Part shown: piece after piece, positions 33,631 through 46,787 of the stretch | How positions within the stretch are numbered: the first letter of the stretch is position 1 | Layout: each line of letters starts with the position of its first letter | Assembly (NCBI GenBank): GCA_016617785.1 | Contig: JADILM010000008.1 | Location: 1,550,001 to 1,614,000, forward strand | Reading direction: 5' to 3' | From: Sporobolomyces roseus | Taxonomy: Eukaryota; Basidiomycota; Microbotryomycetes; Sporidiobolales; Sporidiobolaceae | Length of the DNA stretch: 64,000 bases | Translations under genes and position numbers: made by a program | Notes under the pieces: model-generated | Database searches by the model: none | Told to the model about the DNA's origin: nothing | What the model saw: the letters and a program-made list of their open reading frames with translations, nothing else

Positions 33631-35551
33631 CTAAGCCGGTCCAGGTAATCCTAATTCACGATGAATCCTTCTCGATACCTCCAAGAACCTGACATCGTTC
33701 TCAGCTGTCAACAATCCATGTCGAATAAAGAAATCGATCAAGACCCTAGTTACCACCGCTCAAAACACAATCAGCAACATACCATCGAGCATGAAGTAGA
33801 GATCGACTACTCACAAAGCGCAATTAGGTTTGAATTCCCCCTCCACCATTCTCTTGACAACCTCCTCGATTTCCATCAACTCAAAGCTCTCTACCTCTCC
33901 GTCCTCCGGGTTCGTCGAAGGTCTAACACTCCCATCCCTCGGTAACTTGATATCGTAAACGTATTGAATTTCGGGTTGTAACCATCCTTCCTTCTGCCTA
34001 AAACAATAAGTGACCACTCCAGCTTGTTTGAGGAGAGGTGAAACGATTTGAGGTGGTAAAGAGGCTTCTTCGGAGAATTCGCGGAGGATAGATTGACGTG
34101 GTAAGTCACCGGCCGTGATTCCTCCTGCTACAGTGTTGTCGAGATAAGATGGCCAACTAGAGAGAAACGTTTGTGAGTTAGTTCGAGCTCAGAAGCGGGA
34201 ATGCGAGATGAGGCCAAGACTCACGTAGCTTTCGTCGCTGATCGACGAGGTACCCAGATCTTCAACGGTTCTCCTTCTTCCTCGACGTAAGCTACAACGA
34301 CCCTTGAAGCGAATCAGTTTTGGTCCTCTTCACTGGAGTGATGATTAGCTGCTCACCAGTTGAATGAACTCCAAACGTAGTCACCCCGAACAATGAACAA
34401 GCAGCTCTCTCCAACCTAAACGCTCCATTACTCCCAGGTAAAGGGTTCTCATCCACTTTGAATTCCCCAACCGGTCCATAAATGATATACTGTTCATCTC
34501 TCCAACCTGTTTCCCTTTCTCCATCAGCTTCAACGCACCATGAGGAAAGAACAGAGAGAGACGTACCAGCAAGTTGATCCATGAATTTTCCAGACATTTT
34601 CCAACCCCTCACTATGCGATCCAAATGCTCATTCCTAATTTCTATTCCTTCTTCATTGACCCAATCTTCGAACCCTACTGCCCATACCCCTTGATCTGCC
34701 CCTGTTGATTGACCAATTTCGAGGGATCGGAGAGAATCGATCAATCGAGAAGCTTGTAAAGTATCCTCCGAGTTGGAGATTGATGAGGGTTCATCGATGA
34801 GTTGACTAACATCAGGTTTCGAAAGTGACTTGATCGAATGTCTTCTCGAACCAGGTTTCGATCCATAACTAGGTCTCCTTTCAACTTTGTCGTAACTGAC
34901 TCGAGGTAGGAATTTCCAAACGGGTTTCGAGTTCATGTTGATTAGCTTCTGATTGTCTTCTAGGAGTGCGAGGATGATGGGAGGTCGAAGGAACCCGATT
35001 GGTTGAGCAGGAGGAAGGGAACGAGGAGAGGCGAAGTCTGGGGCATGTGAAGAAGTGGGCGAGGATGAGCGGAGAGAGGGGATTGGTGTCATGGGAGTGA
35101 AGGAAGAGGACCGGGTCGAAGAGGAACGGCGCCGAGGGGTGTGCGACTGTGAGGAAGAGGTTGGCGAGGGAGTGTACGATGGGAGTTGAACGAAGAAGGG
35201 GACGATGAATTCTTGGTCGAGATTACTGGATGAAGTGGTGGAGTTTTCTTCCTCGTCGTCATCATCATCGACAGCACTTGAATCTGGAGTAGCTGATAGA
35301 GTCCTCCTACTGTCTCCTCCATTCTCTTTCGCAGAGTTTCTTGATTTCTCCTTCTCTACATGTTGTTCCCACCTTTTCTTGAGGTCTGTAGCTTGCCATG
35401 GACCACTCGGCAATTGACCATTATCTGCTCTTTCGACGAGAGGCAGGAGGGTGTAGGTGCCGGGAGGAAAAGGGAGAGATTGCTCGGGAGGGTAATCAAG
35501 AAACTCGTCGGAAGGGTTGACAGGTGAAGGTGTTCGTTCAGGTGTTTGCAT
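33631..35551 (-). CDS. Nudix hydrolase with DUF4743-type N-terminal domain
   Basis: The family (relatives of plant NUDT20/24 and the Nudix part of S. pombe Tnr3) hydrolyses nucleotide or thiamine diphosphate derivatives. The N-terminal part contains a Ser-rich, acidic insertion (about residues 65-170). Then come FLRPPIILALLEDN, VWAVGFEDWVNEEGIEIRNE, IVRGWKMSGKF and GAFRLERAACSLFGVTTFGV, all typical. The Nudix box is GGITAGDLPRQSILREFSEE: REFSEE matches, but Asp stands near the position where relatives have the first Glu. Downstream are GWLQPEIQYVYDIKLP, FKPNCALVLIDFFIRHGLL and a terminal RRIHRELGLPGPA. The last intron splits Leu at GCTTT|GTGAGT. A role in thiamine-phosphate repair is inference. 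Divergent from ATG7 over 250 bp. Confidence 0.85.
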
Positions 35552-35801
35552 CGTGGTCGTTCAACTGTGAATGAGAGGTGATCAGCTTGAGTGAGGGAGG
35601 TGAGAAAGGAAAGTGGAGATGCACGGCGAACTAAAGAGAAACTCACGATGGAGGAGCTGATTCACAGTCCACTGTGTAGCTAGAGAGTTATCAGGAGCTC
35701 TAAGGACCTTCCGATCGTGCAACACGAGTTTCGAGGTTGAAGTAGCAAGCAAGAAGGAGCGAGTTCCCTTTCTCTTCTTCCCTAACTCATCGCAAACAAC
35801 T
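35552..35801. promoter_or_regulatory. Shared promoter region Nudix / ATG7
   Basis: A 250-bp gap between divergent start codons. No specific site is claimed. Confidence 0.4.
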
Positions 35802-38690
35802 ATGAGCTCCAATCCACCACTCCAGTTCCTACCATTATCAACCTCTATCTCTCCTTCTTTCTGGCATGCCCTCACCTCGATCAAGTTGCATGAATTGAAA
35901 CTATCTCAACATGCGATTCCAGTCAAAGGTTACTACTCGAAAGGGAAACAAGTCAGGGATAGATTGAATGGAAATGAACTAGTAGGCATTAACGGTGGAT
36001 TAGAACTGGATCAGGATAGCTTCATTCGAGGAGGAGAGGGAGAAGGAGAGGGAGAGGGGGAACAAGTGGGGAAGTCATCAAAGAGGTGAGCAAACAGCTT
36101 CCATTCCTACTTTATCTCACTGTATAGTCAGTCGGATTGAATCTGAAGTCGCGACGAGATCGAAAGCGAATCAAACTTTGTGCTGATTCCCCTTACCCCT
36201 TCTTTCGAACGGTTTAGCAGCAATCCCGATCGAATTCGCTTGAGAGGTACTCTGCGCAACTTCAACACGATAGAAGAGTTCAAACAATGTGACAAAGCCA
36301 AACTAGCTCAAGAAGTCGGTGAACAAGTGCGCTACCTTTCCCGTTCATTTCTTCGCATCTCTGACCTGAACTCTTATTTGTTCCAGATTTGGTCACAAGT
36401 CAACTCGGAACAGAACTCGTCGGAGGAGACGACATTGGAAACCCTCAATCAGTTCCTCATGATCACTTTCGCAGATCTCAAGAAGTACAAATACTATTAT
36501 TGGGCGTGCTTCCCTGCGTTGGTACAGAAACCAGGATGGGAATTAGCCGAAGGAGCGGAATGGGAGAGTGTCGAATTACCAAATGATGTGGTGCGTTCGC
36601 AATCTAGATCAGAGATCCGAACTCGCTCATACTGATCTTGTCCATCTGAACGCAGCCACTTGAAAGTGGAGTCTCGATAGCTAGACCTTCGTCATCGAAC
36701 ACAGAAGAACTCGAATACGCACCTCTGTCGTCGTTCGCTTCGTTCTGGGCCAACATCCCAGCTTCATCCGTGAGCTTTTCATTTCGCCTGAGTTCCTGCT
36801 CAAGAAGGTTCACGAGCTGAGATCGTAAAGAACTGCATCACAGCGTACGCTTATCTATCTCGACCCGTCCGCTCACGCCTCCGCACCAGGCTGGACACTT
36901 CGCAACATTCTCTCCTTCCTCTCCCTCTGTCCCTCCTTCCCTATCACCTCTCTCCGTCTCATCCTAATTCGCGACTCCTCCTATCTCTCCACAATGATCC
37001 AACTCAAACCCACTCTCTCAATCTCAGCCGAATCGAATGAGAAGAAGCTGCCCTCCGTAGTAGGATGGGAGAAGAACCCTTCTGGATCTCTCGGACCCCG
37101 CCTAGCCGATTTAGGACCCCTGATGGATCCAGTTCGATTAGCGGATCAAGCAGTAGATTTGAACTTGCAGTTGATGAGGTGGAGGATCATGCCTGAATTA
37201 GATTTGGACAAGGTAAAACATACGAAATGTTTGTTACTTGGAGCGGGAACATTGGGTTGTTATGTCGCTCGAACACTCATGGTGCGCTTCTTTCTCACTC
37301 TCTATCTCTCAGAGTACGAGCTGACAGAGAGAGAGTCGATTCGCGGACAGGCTTGGGGAGTGAGGAAGATTACTTTGGTTGATAGTTCGACAGTATCATT
37401 CTCGAATCCGGTCAGACAACCTTTGTTTGAGTTTGAGGATAGTCTGAATGGTGGGAAACCGAAAGCTCAAGCGGCGGCTGAATCACTCAAAAGGATTTAT
37501 CCAGGTGTCGTAAGTTCTCTCACTCTTTTCTCATTGTCTTCCTCTCGCTGAACTCAAATCGTGGCTGTGTGAGCGTGCATAGGAAGCGATGGGTATTACT
37601 CTCTCGGTGCCCATGCCAGGACATCCGATCCCTCCTTCGTCACTCGACAAAGTCAAGAAGGATTTCGAACAACTCGAGCAACTGATCGATGAACACGACG
37701 TGGTCTTCCTCGGAATGGATTCGAGGGAGAGTAGATGGTTGCCAACTCTATTGGGAGGAGTTAAGGGAAAGGTGAGCACACTTGACCGCTTCTTCGTCTC
37801 GAGTCAGCTGAACGAAGCAGTGGACCGTTCTCGCAGCTTGTAATGAATGTTGCGTTGGGATTCGATACTTTTCTGGTCATGCGACACGGTCTCTCCTCCA
37901 CCACAAGTCAAGATGAAGCCTCGGCACCACAGCAAGCGACGTCAAGTTCACCTTACAAAGGTAAACTAGGTTGTTACTATTGTAACGATATCGTGGCACC
38001 TATGGATGTGAGTCACTCCGTCTTCCTCTCGACCGTCTTAATGAAGTTGATTCGCTATTAGCATTGTTGTAGAGCTTGTCGGATCGAACTTTGGATCAAA
38101 TGTGCACGGTAACTCGACCTGGATTAGCAGCTATCGCTAGTGCTACCGCCGTCGAACTCATGGTTTCAGTCTTACAACATCCACTAGGGTGAATCTTCCT
38201 ATCTCTCTCAGTCTCCTATGCGCAGGACTGACCAGGAACCCTCCGATTCACAGACCTCACGCACCTTCCGACGTTCCCCTTCCGTCTTCCAACAACTTAC
38301 CTCTCTCGACATCCCGACCAGAAGCGAGTGAAGAGACTGGCAAATCCCCCTTAGGAGAAGTACCTCATCAGATCAGAGGATTCTTGGCAGGATTCAACAA
38401 CCTCAAGATTACAGGTCAAGCTTACAACAAGTGTACTGGTTGTTCAGATGCTGTGCGTTTCGACAAGTCTACTGCATCACTCTATGTCATGCTGATGGTT
38501 TTGCTTTGTTCGGGCGCAGATGATCGAAGCATTCAACAAAGATGGGTTCGAATTAGTTCGACAAGCTTGTGAGGATGCGAAATATCTCGAACGAGTGACG
38601 GGACTGGACAAATTGGAGGAAGAGACGGAGAAGATGCTGGCTGAGGGAGTCGACTGGGAAGAAGGAGATGAGGATGAGGACGATTTCTGA
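35802..38690 (+). CDS. ATG7: Atg7, E1-like activating enzyme of autophagy
   Basis: Atg7 activates Atg8 and Atg12 and passes them to Atg3 and Atg10. The N-terminus ([38 protein letters not shown]) and [20 protein letters not shown] are typical. The motif [20 protein letters not shown] leads into the E1 core: [20 protein letters not shown] plus LLGAGTLGC (nucleotide site), [20 protein letters not shown] and RQPLF. The catalytic Cys lies in [20 protein letters not shown]. The C-terminus has [10 protein letters not shown], then Y.KCTGCSDA (Cys pair), and an acidic end GDEDEDDF. At least nine short introns are inferred; the first is about 127 bp. An EGEGEGEGE microsatellite lies in exon 1 around 36,035-36,060. 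Confidence 0.93.
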
Positions 38691-38899
38691 AAGGTGAGAG
38701 GGCTTTTCTGTTGATACCCAAATTTTGCTGCTTTCATGTCGTTTATTCCCCATTGTTTTGCATCGTTATTCTCGCCTTTGACGCCTGAGTGAGATGCGGG
38801 AAGAGAGAGAGTGAGAGATTTGCACAACATTCAAGTTATAATCGGAGGAGAAAAAGCAAAATCTATAGGTTCGGATGACTTTTCCACGTTCTTCCTTTC

Positions 38900-41596
38900 T
38901 CAAGCTTCAGTTTCGTCCATCTTGACATCCTCAGCTACTGCTTCTCCGTTAGTCTTGCCAACTGGAGGTTCGATCTCAACGCTGACTCCGTTTTCTCCCG
39001 CCTTTTCCTCCTCGTCTCCCTCAACTTTCGTTCCATTTTCACCCTCCTCCTCGACCTTGGCATCACCCTCAGAAGTTGGCTTGACGTCGTCCGATGGCAT
39101 ATCTTGTTGAGCGTGGTGAGATTGACCATCCTCATCCAATTCATCGACCTCATCATCTCCGACCTCGTAACCTTCATCCTTAAGTTTGCTCAATACCCTA
39201 CTACTCCTCCTCTCGCCCGGAATCGTCGGTAAGACCATCCTTCTAGCTCCCCTCCTCCCTACAGTAGATCCACTAGCGACACTCGAAGTTTCCCAATCAT
39301 CTTCATTCGCGTTACCAGCTGCGATCCTCCTCCTTTTACCCCTCCCCATCTCTTCGTCCCCTCCTTCATCTTCCTCGAGTTCGTCAACTTCATCCTCTTC
39401 TCCAATCCCGTCGTTTGCGTAACTTGGTTGAGCTTTTTGGCGAGTCGAGCGAGTTGAAGATCCAGTTCCCATTCGAGACATGTTTCGTGCTAGTCGCGCA
39501 TCTGAATCGGCTCGTCTAGCTGCAACTCGTCTCTCCTTGATATCGATCTCAGCCATAGCCTATCAATCGAAACTCTATATCAGCATCCGAATCAAAGAGA
39601 GAGAAAAAGAAAAGAGCGTTTACCTCGTCATATTTCGACATCTTCTCCAAGCCATTCTCTAATTTCGCCCTAATCAACCTCTCTTCTCTCTTCGGATCCT
39701 CCTTACTTCCCGGCTTAGGACCCTTTGTTCTCTTGACCGGTTCTTTCACTCCAGGTGCTCCTTTCTTTCCGGGTGCAGGAGCAGGTTCAGGTAGGCTCAA
39801 CAAGAATGCTTTGTATCCTGGTGAAGTCGAAGCGAGGGTCGCCCAGTTCGAAGAGGATCCAGCGGAATTCGTGTTTTTCGCAGGGATCGATGAGGCGGAG
39901 TAGAGTCGAGGAGTTTCGTCGATGTGGTATACTTGTCGCTTCGTGAGAGTTGTGCCGAGAGGTTCGACGATGAGAGGGTTGAGAGCTTGAGTTCGAAGTG
40001 CGTTTCGTTGATGACCGCTGAAGAAGGGAGTCGAGTTAGCTTTGAATTCAGTCGATAAGCATTGATAGGGAGACTCGCAGATCATAACCTTGAGTGATCT
40101 TCTCACGAATGAGAGGGGAACTGCAGAGTTGGAAATCGACCAATTGACGGAACAAGTGAATCTGTGAATAAGACAAGGTTAAAGAATCAGCTTCTAATTG
40201 CAGTGATTCGATTTCGACGTCTCTACTCACCTTGTCTTCCCACCTCAACAACCAAAACATTTTTTCCTGTTCCTGACCCGGTTTCAATCCCCTAGTCCTC
40301 AACAAATTCCCTTCCCACCTGAACCCATTCCAAACACTCGAGTTCATTCGTTTCCCAACGAAATTGATCAACCAAGTCAACCATGTCTTCTTGCCATGAT
40401 AATCGTTCAAATCCGTCACGGCCATCAAGTTCTGCTTGAAACATTCAATGATTGCGACGAGGGTTTCCGAGGCTGGAGGAATCGGAGTGTCTTCAGGTAA
40501 GACTGGAGGAACGACGGGAATGTTTGGGTTCGAAGGCATGGGAGTGTAGGGTGGGGTATCTTCATCGTCGGAAAGAGAGCTGAGGGATGAAGCAGAAGAT
40601 TGAGGAGCTCCTCCTCCTCCTCCTCCGTGGTTTCCATTCCCGTTTCCATCTTTTCCGTTCTTGTTCGTTGCGGCCAAGGCGGCTTTGCGCTGAACTTTGG
40701 CAGGGGGAGAAGAGGACAGTAGGGCTTGTTCGAGATCAAAGACGGATTTGAGAGGTGAACCGTATTCGACTTTACGAAGTTCGGTGAATCGATCAATGAA
40801 GGCGTATACGTACTGGAGAGGAGAACTGGGAGTCAGTAACGTGATTCGGCGAGGAAGGAGAGATGTTGCTATTGTTTGAGTTTAGTTTGAAGCAGGGAGA
40901 GGAGGGAGAGGTCAAGCTAGTTGATTGGTTCGAGTCTTTAATCTTGGTCGAAAGGTAGCTCCGTCGCTCGATTGAGTCGATCATAGACGACCGCGATCAT
41001 TCGTTGGGTCGAGTTGGAGCTAGCGAGGGAGGAATTCCAGCTCATCAAACCCTAAAACGAATCGACCAACATCTCTGGCTCTTTCCCTTCTGACTTGTCG
41101 ACTACTCCGGGAGGAGGTCCGAAAGGTGTTTGTGAAGGCGAGAAGATCAAGGGAAGAGGTAAGGGATGTGATGGCGAGGTTGGCCGAACGAGTTGAAAGA
41201 AGAGTAAAGAATTCATCTCGAAAATAACTCCTTTAGTTTATTCGAAAGGTAAGAGGTGACAGGGAGGGTTGGAATAGGTATAAGATGGCGCATGCAACTC
41301 CTAGAGAGTCCTCGTCGTTGTGGTTGTCGAGTAGTTGTGACCTCTGATTCCTTGCATCTTTTTAAACCTCTCTTCCTCCACCCTAGCTACCTAGGGCTGC
41401 ATGTAGTACATCGCCGGAGTTTGAATGAGATCTAGAAAGGAAATGGGCTACTCACAGCTACTTCCCAGTTCCCCTCTGGTCCATCTCCAACTTCACTTTC
41501 TTTCGCATTCTTTGAAGCGCCCTGCAGGCGAGAGGCTACATCCACTGCAGGTTGAGTAGAGGTGCTCGTACTAGCTGTGGTGGCTTTTGGTGGCAT
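38900..41596 (-). CDS. DDT/WHIM-like chromatin-associated protein
   Basis: Exon 1 starts MPPKATTASTSTSTQPAVDV and ends ...GNWEVA; exon 2 resumes at YVYAFIDRFTELRKVEYGSP and LKSVFDLEQALLSSSPP. This looks like a DDT-type helical domain of chromatin remodeller subunits. Then come LVAIIECFKQNLMAVTDLND, KTWLTWLINFVGKRMNSSVW and GFRWEGNLLRTRG (WHIM-like), a WEDK|IHLFRQLVDF helix, a basic KRTKGPKPGSKEDPKREERL stretch and a long acidic tail (DEVDELEEDEG). The first intron (about 40,816-41,452, ~637 bp, phase 0) is by far the longest inferred here. An in-frame ATG at 41686 would add 30 residues. The domain reading is by eye; a nuclear role is inferred. Confidence 0.65.
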
Positions 41597-41893
41597 TGTT
41601 GAAAAGAGGAGTGAAAGCGAGAGAGAAGAGAATCGACAAGCGCTTCTTGAAGGTTTCGTTTTCGCTGGAGCGAGTAACTTTTCCATGTGTTTCGAGTTTC
41701 CCTCGTTACTACTTTGTTCTCGACTCGCTGTGAGAGATATCTATTGCTCTCGGTTGAGACACTTGATCCAGCAAGTCAAGAGATCGCGAAGAATGATGGT
41801 TTTTGATACAGCTAGATGTCACTTCACACAAACAGAGACACGATCCCTCAGACCTCAATACCTACATCCTCTATGCTACCATCATCTCGACAC

Positions 41894-43380
41894 CTAGGCG
41901 GAAGCAGAAACACCGAACCTGCTTGCAGCCTCGTCAAACAGTCGTTCCTTCTCCATGAGATCGGTCAAGAATGGGTGATTCGGTTCAACAGACGCGAGTT
42001 TGCTGTGGGTCCAGGCAAGCACAACATCAGCACTCACATTACGTCAAGCGACCGATACAGTCAGTGTGAGGAAACGCACGAAATGGATTCATCTGCTGAA
42101 GCAGCGGATTTTCCAGAATGTAAAGCTAGAGCAGCCGAGTTGGCTAGTGTCGTAGGATGTTGAGGGTTCTGCCAATCCTGGTTTCGCTTAGCAGTCTTTA
42201 TCACTTGACCTATAAGCGAGATGAAGGACTGACCATTTCCAATGCTTCCCTGACGGCCTCTAGTGCTTCCTCCCATCGTCCAAGTGCGCTCTGCGCAACC
42301 GTCACACCCGCAAGTACTCCCTCTCCACGTCCACCTTGCATCCCCTTCAGTTCCTCGAAAACATAATAAGCATCCTGATATTTAGCTCGAGGTCCCAAAG
42401 AAAGATTCGTTCGTGCGTTCAAGAGTTGAGAGAGTAAGGAATCGGACGTGAAGGAAGTTACTGAAGGGGATTGAAGGAGGGATGAGGAGAGTGGTGCGAG
42501 GTAGAGGGAAATGTAAAGGTGTGAGAGGAGTGCGAGACTAGCCATTCAAAGCGAAAATTGAGTATCTCATCTCGCGAGTTTGAAGCTATGAGGAAGACTC
42601 ACCATTCTTGATCTTTACCCAACTCTACAGCTTCCCTCAATACCTCGATCCCTTCCTCCCTCCTCTCCTCTCCTTCGAGGATCCAGACGGTCCCTACAAC
42701 ACCCCTGACAAACCTTCCCTCCTCATCTTCCTCTAATCCTTGTTCTCCCAGTTCCGCCAAGAGCTCTTCAAGATCACCTACGGCTTCTTCGGTAGACCCT
42801 GAGAGGTAAGTAGCGAGGGAAGAGACGGCTCGGGAATCGAGGGAAGAAGGGACGGTCGAAAGGAGTTGTTGCGCTGAGGAAATGGAGGGTGGTGAGAGGG
42901 CGAGGTGGGATCGGGCGGCGTAGAGAGTCAGGATGGGAGAAGGAGAGGACAGCTCGTTGTAAGCGGAAATGGCAGAACGGTAGGAACCTATGAAATTCGA
43001 GGGAGAAGAATGGGTCAGCCAACTCGCTACTTGAGAGCTGCGAAGATGCTCATCGGTTTCCCATAGCTTCTTGTACTCCTACTGAGCTCTTCGGGTCGTC
43101 TCCGAATCTTGTGGTCGAGAAGAACGCGGTTCCGAATCGATGAACACGTCCATCTTATTTCTCCCTCCTCGCTGGCTGAGACTTCGTGTTGACCCGTCCC
43201 TAGCACTCTATAGCACTATCTGTTCATGCCTTGACCATTCTGCACCTTGCTTGTGAATCCCTCGTTTGTTGATAATTCCTCATCAATCCATCTCTGTTTC
43301 TCCTCTACTCCTGCCTCGATTGACCGAGTAGACTGACCTTGTTGGAATAATGTGATGATGAAGAATGATTCGGAATCCAT
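41894..43380 (-). CDS. SEC28: Coatomer subunit epsilon (Sec28)
   Basis: Epsilon-COP stabilises the COPI coat for Golgi-to-ER transport. The start MDSESFFIITLFQQG is joined over a ~340-bp phase-1 intron to SYRSAISAYNEL. The TPR-like helices continue with LTLYAARSHLALSPPSISSA, GRFVRGVVGTVWILEGEERR and SLALLSHLYISLYLAP. The family block DAYYVFEELKGM is present, then GVTVAQSALGRWEEALEAVR, NPQHPTTLANSAALALHSGK and the C-terminal SKLASVEPNHPFLTDLMEKE. Length is close to the family norm of roughly 300 residues. The last introns use GTCAGT and GTGCGT donors. The stop is at 41894-41896. Confidence 0.9.
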
Positions 43381-43903
43381 TTTGAGAGTTGTCGAGGTAC
43401 AGGTGAGAACCAGAAAGTTTCGCAGAGAAAACTTGCGAGGTCGAGCAGAGTGAGTAGGGAGTAGCGGAGACTCCGAAGGCTGTCAGCAGCGCAGTAATGT
43501 GATGATTACTTGCAGCTGCAGTCCCGGAGCGATATAGCCGATCTGGGCATCAGAAACGCATGAAAGAAAGTTGCAAAAACTTCGGAGTCTTGTTTCTTCG
43601 AGCTATCTGCATCTAATCAGGCCAGAGAGCCCACGTACCGCACTAGATCCTTACAAAGAACGTCCGACAGCCTTCTGAGGAGCGAGCGATCGAAACCCGG
43701 GACAAAAAGATGAGGAACGAGTGGAGCTGAATTGATAATTTCGAACTAAATGAGAACAAACAAACACTGCTAATGAAGAAGAACCGTACATCCGACTGAA
43801 ACATACATAAGCTAAAGGTACCGAGGAGCGGAAGGGGGAAACAGAGACGCTGATAAGGGCGGGGTCGAAAAGAGCGGATACAGAATCTTCGCTAGATCGG
43901 CGA
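43381..43903. other. Intergenic between SEC28 and the permease
   Basis: It holds the SEC28 promoter and the permease 3' end. No further gene is supported; the minus frame reaching 44187 is a shadow of the permease. Confidence 0.5.
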
Positions 43904-46274
43904 TTACCGCTTGAAGTACTTGATCTCGAGGGTACGGAAGATAGGATACGTGATCGCTGCCATAGCATAGGACAACTCGAAACCTGGCGAGCCGAAGGGG
44001 CCGTGGTCAGCCAAATCGTTTTCGTCAAATGTGTCGGATTGAAACAGTGACAACATACCGAGATCGGCTCCGTATTCACTCTCAGGCATCGTGACAGCCT
44101 TGGCGATAGGTCCAACATACTGTAGATCGAGAAGACGAACGGTTTAGTGAATGGACGTGAAGATCGTTTCCCGTTTCTCTTTCCCAAGCTTCTTTCCCCC
44201 GTTCCTCGTTCTATACACAGGTGGAACGGTGCTTACCCAGGTTTCGCTCATCCCTGGGACTGTGATACCGATGCAGAAGAGGATCGAGAGAACGCAAGCA
44301 TAACCCTTCAGAACAAAGATAACGAAAAGAGTCAGTATAAGGTCTTCGGGGCCCAATCAGGAAGAGAGGGACTACGTGATGACTCACAGGAGCTAGCTTG
44401 CTGTAGTCAGCGTAGTGATCGGCGTTGATGGGCCCGAGAGGTCCATTCTTTCGTCGGAACCAGAATACTTCGATGAACAAAATGCAGGAGAAGAAGCTGT
44501 AAAACGTTCTCAGAAGTCAGTATGTTTAAGAAGTGGAGAACGAGTGAGTATGTCGACGAACGCAGTGTAGTACGCGACTGTTGTCGAAAGAGAACTCGAT
44601 GAGAAAAAGGCCAAACGAAACAAAGGTAAAGCCAAACACTCACGAATAGCACTGAAGTCACCAAGAATAGCACTGTACGAGTCCTTGCCGACGATAGCGA
44701 GAATGAGGTAGACAGCGGTGAAGCTGAATGGCGCAAGGGAACGGGCATCAGTTTCGGATATAGAGACGACGTCGAAATTGAACTATTCACATGATGACGA
44801 AGAAGATCCTGGGAATCTTCATCAAGATAGGGTGAAGCGATTGAAGGCAGAGCGCTCCGGAGTAAGCTGAGGGAAGAAGCGTCAGCTTGAATTTTCGAAT
44901 TCCGAAAAAGTAATGGACTCACTGTTCGCAGTGTTTGCTGAAGTGACCGATAGACACAGAACGACTAGAAGGAACTTCCCGAACCCTCCCGCTTTCGACA
45001 AGATCTGACCAACAACTCCACCGAGAGATTCCTCCTCAAACGCGGTAACGTAGGATGCCTTGGTGAGAGCGGTGAAGGAAGCCGACACGGAACACGTGAA
45101 GGCGATAGGAAGCCACATGCCGAAGAAGGAGGAGACCCAGATGACGGTCGAAGAAGTGTCGGCTGGGAGCGTCATGTTGTAATCTGCGAAGTTCGAAATC
45201 AACTCAGCTTCACCTCATCTCGGAATAAAACAGATTGAAGCGTACCGGCTGCAATCGAGGTCCATCCACTTCCAACTGAAAACATGATACCCAAGAATGA
45301 TAGACAATCCCCAACGAGTGCTCTACCAGTATCCATCGTTGCCGTTTTCGCATGAACGTCGTAATCTCCGTAACTCCCGAGACCCAAGATAATGATGTAG
45401 ATGATGAAGCACGCAATCCATGCGTATCGTTCCCAGTAGTGGAGGATCTTGTAACCAGCAAGGCAGACCACCAAGGTGATTACGGTCGAAACGACGATTC
45501 CAACGGTGAGGGAGAGGCCGTGATTGATGGCTCGGAGTGCTTGAGCCGCGACGATCGCGGCAGTGACGGCATAGGCGATTTGTGTCAGAGCGTTGAGGAG
45601 GGAGAAAATGCCCGTTCCGAGGAATCCTCCTGCGTATCTAGAGATCACCATCGTTCGTAGACCGAAACGTGGACCAAGCGTGGCTGTAGTCGCTGATACG
45701 GTCGCCCCAAGAGCTGTACCGAGCCAGATGATCGCCATAGATGTCGGAAAGTCGAGCGTGAAGTACTGTAAAGAGCGAGATTGCGTGAATAAAGCGAAAA
45801 TGAGCAAAGGTTCGAGGACGTACCAACGCTCCGAGGAATCCAGTACCGAGACATGAGAATGCCAAGTTGACAGAGAACCAGAAGAACATCTGACGGGTAG
45901 GGAGAGTCAGCTAAAGTTGAGAAACATTCGAAATGAAATGTCAACTCACCTGCCTCCATATGATCCTCGGTACGCTCAGCTGTTCCATTCACCACTTTCA
46001 TTAGCTATCAGACCCTGATCCGCTCCTCGAACGCGCGACTTACATGAGAATCTCTTTGATCTTCCGGCACTCGTTCTAGTGACCTCGTTTCCAACCCAAT
46101 CTTCTCCAAATATCTGTTGACTTTCGCGAATGGCCCTGTTGAAGCCACTACTTCCCCCTCTGCCAATTTCACATCTCCCAATCCACTTCCATGAGCCGTT
46201 TCTCGAGGCGAGCTTGGAGTCTTTTCTAGGTCTAATTTAGAGTCGGACGCTGGAGTTGAGGTGGTTGAAGACAT
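43904..46274 (-). CDS. NCS1-family purine-cytosine permease (Fcy2-like)
   Basis: A plasma-membrane proton symporter for cytosine, purines or related compounds; the exact substrate cannot be told. The cytosolic N-terminus MSSTTSTPASDSKLDLEKTP runs to KIGLETRSLERVPEDQR, the usual Fcy2 lead-in. It then joins RIIWRQMFFWFSVNLAFSCL. About twelve membrane segments follow, including TSMAIIWLGTALGATVSATT, YAGGFLGTGIFSLLNALTQI, HYWERYAWIACFIIYIIILG, then a DVHAKTATM loop and FAAN-like regions. The C-terminus is FELSYAMAAITYPIFRTLEI then KYFKR. It is spread over about ten exons, several very short near the C-terminus. It lies between SEC28 and NudE, all on the same strand. Confidence 0.87.
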
Positions 46275-46787
46275 AGCCTTGAGAGCTCTAGAGGTGTTGA
46301 GTCGATACCAACAGTCGTGTGCAGGAGTGGAGGAGTCAAGCGAGGCTAGGTTTTCAATTCTGTTCCCTCGTGTGTTCGAAAAAAACTGCTTACCCCGCGC
46401 GGGAAGATCGGGACCTGTTTTTAGTCTCGAACCCTATTTTTACTGATAAGAAGATAGGGCATCGGAGGAGAAGTTCCCATACCGTCAATAGCCGTCCGTT
46501 CATTCCCGTCGTCTTCCCCTCTCTCGTTGTCCCACATGTCGAGCAGGAAGAGACGGATGAGCCGTTCGAGCAGCTGAGTCAGCTGAGAAAGAATGACGAA
46601 GCGGAGAAGTTGTGAGGAGAAAGAAGTCTGGAGACGGAGTCCGAAGAAGCTTGCTGCTGTCCGAAAAGAAGTCTCGAAACTCGGAGAACAAGAAACCTGA
46701 CGACGACGACGACGACGAGAAGTGAGCGAGTCAGAAAACGAGAGAAGTGGTATAGACATCTCATTGGGGGTATCATCCTACGACTCT
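46275..46787. other. Intergenic between permease and NudE gene
   Basis: It holds the permease promoter and the 3' end of the NudE gene. A GACGAC triplet run lies near 46,700-46,715. No gene is supported. Confidence 0.5.
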
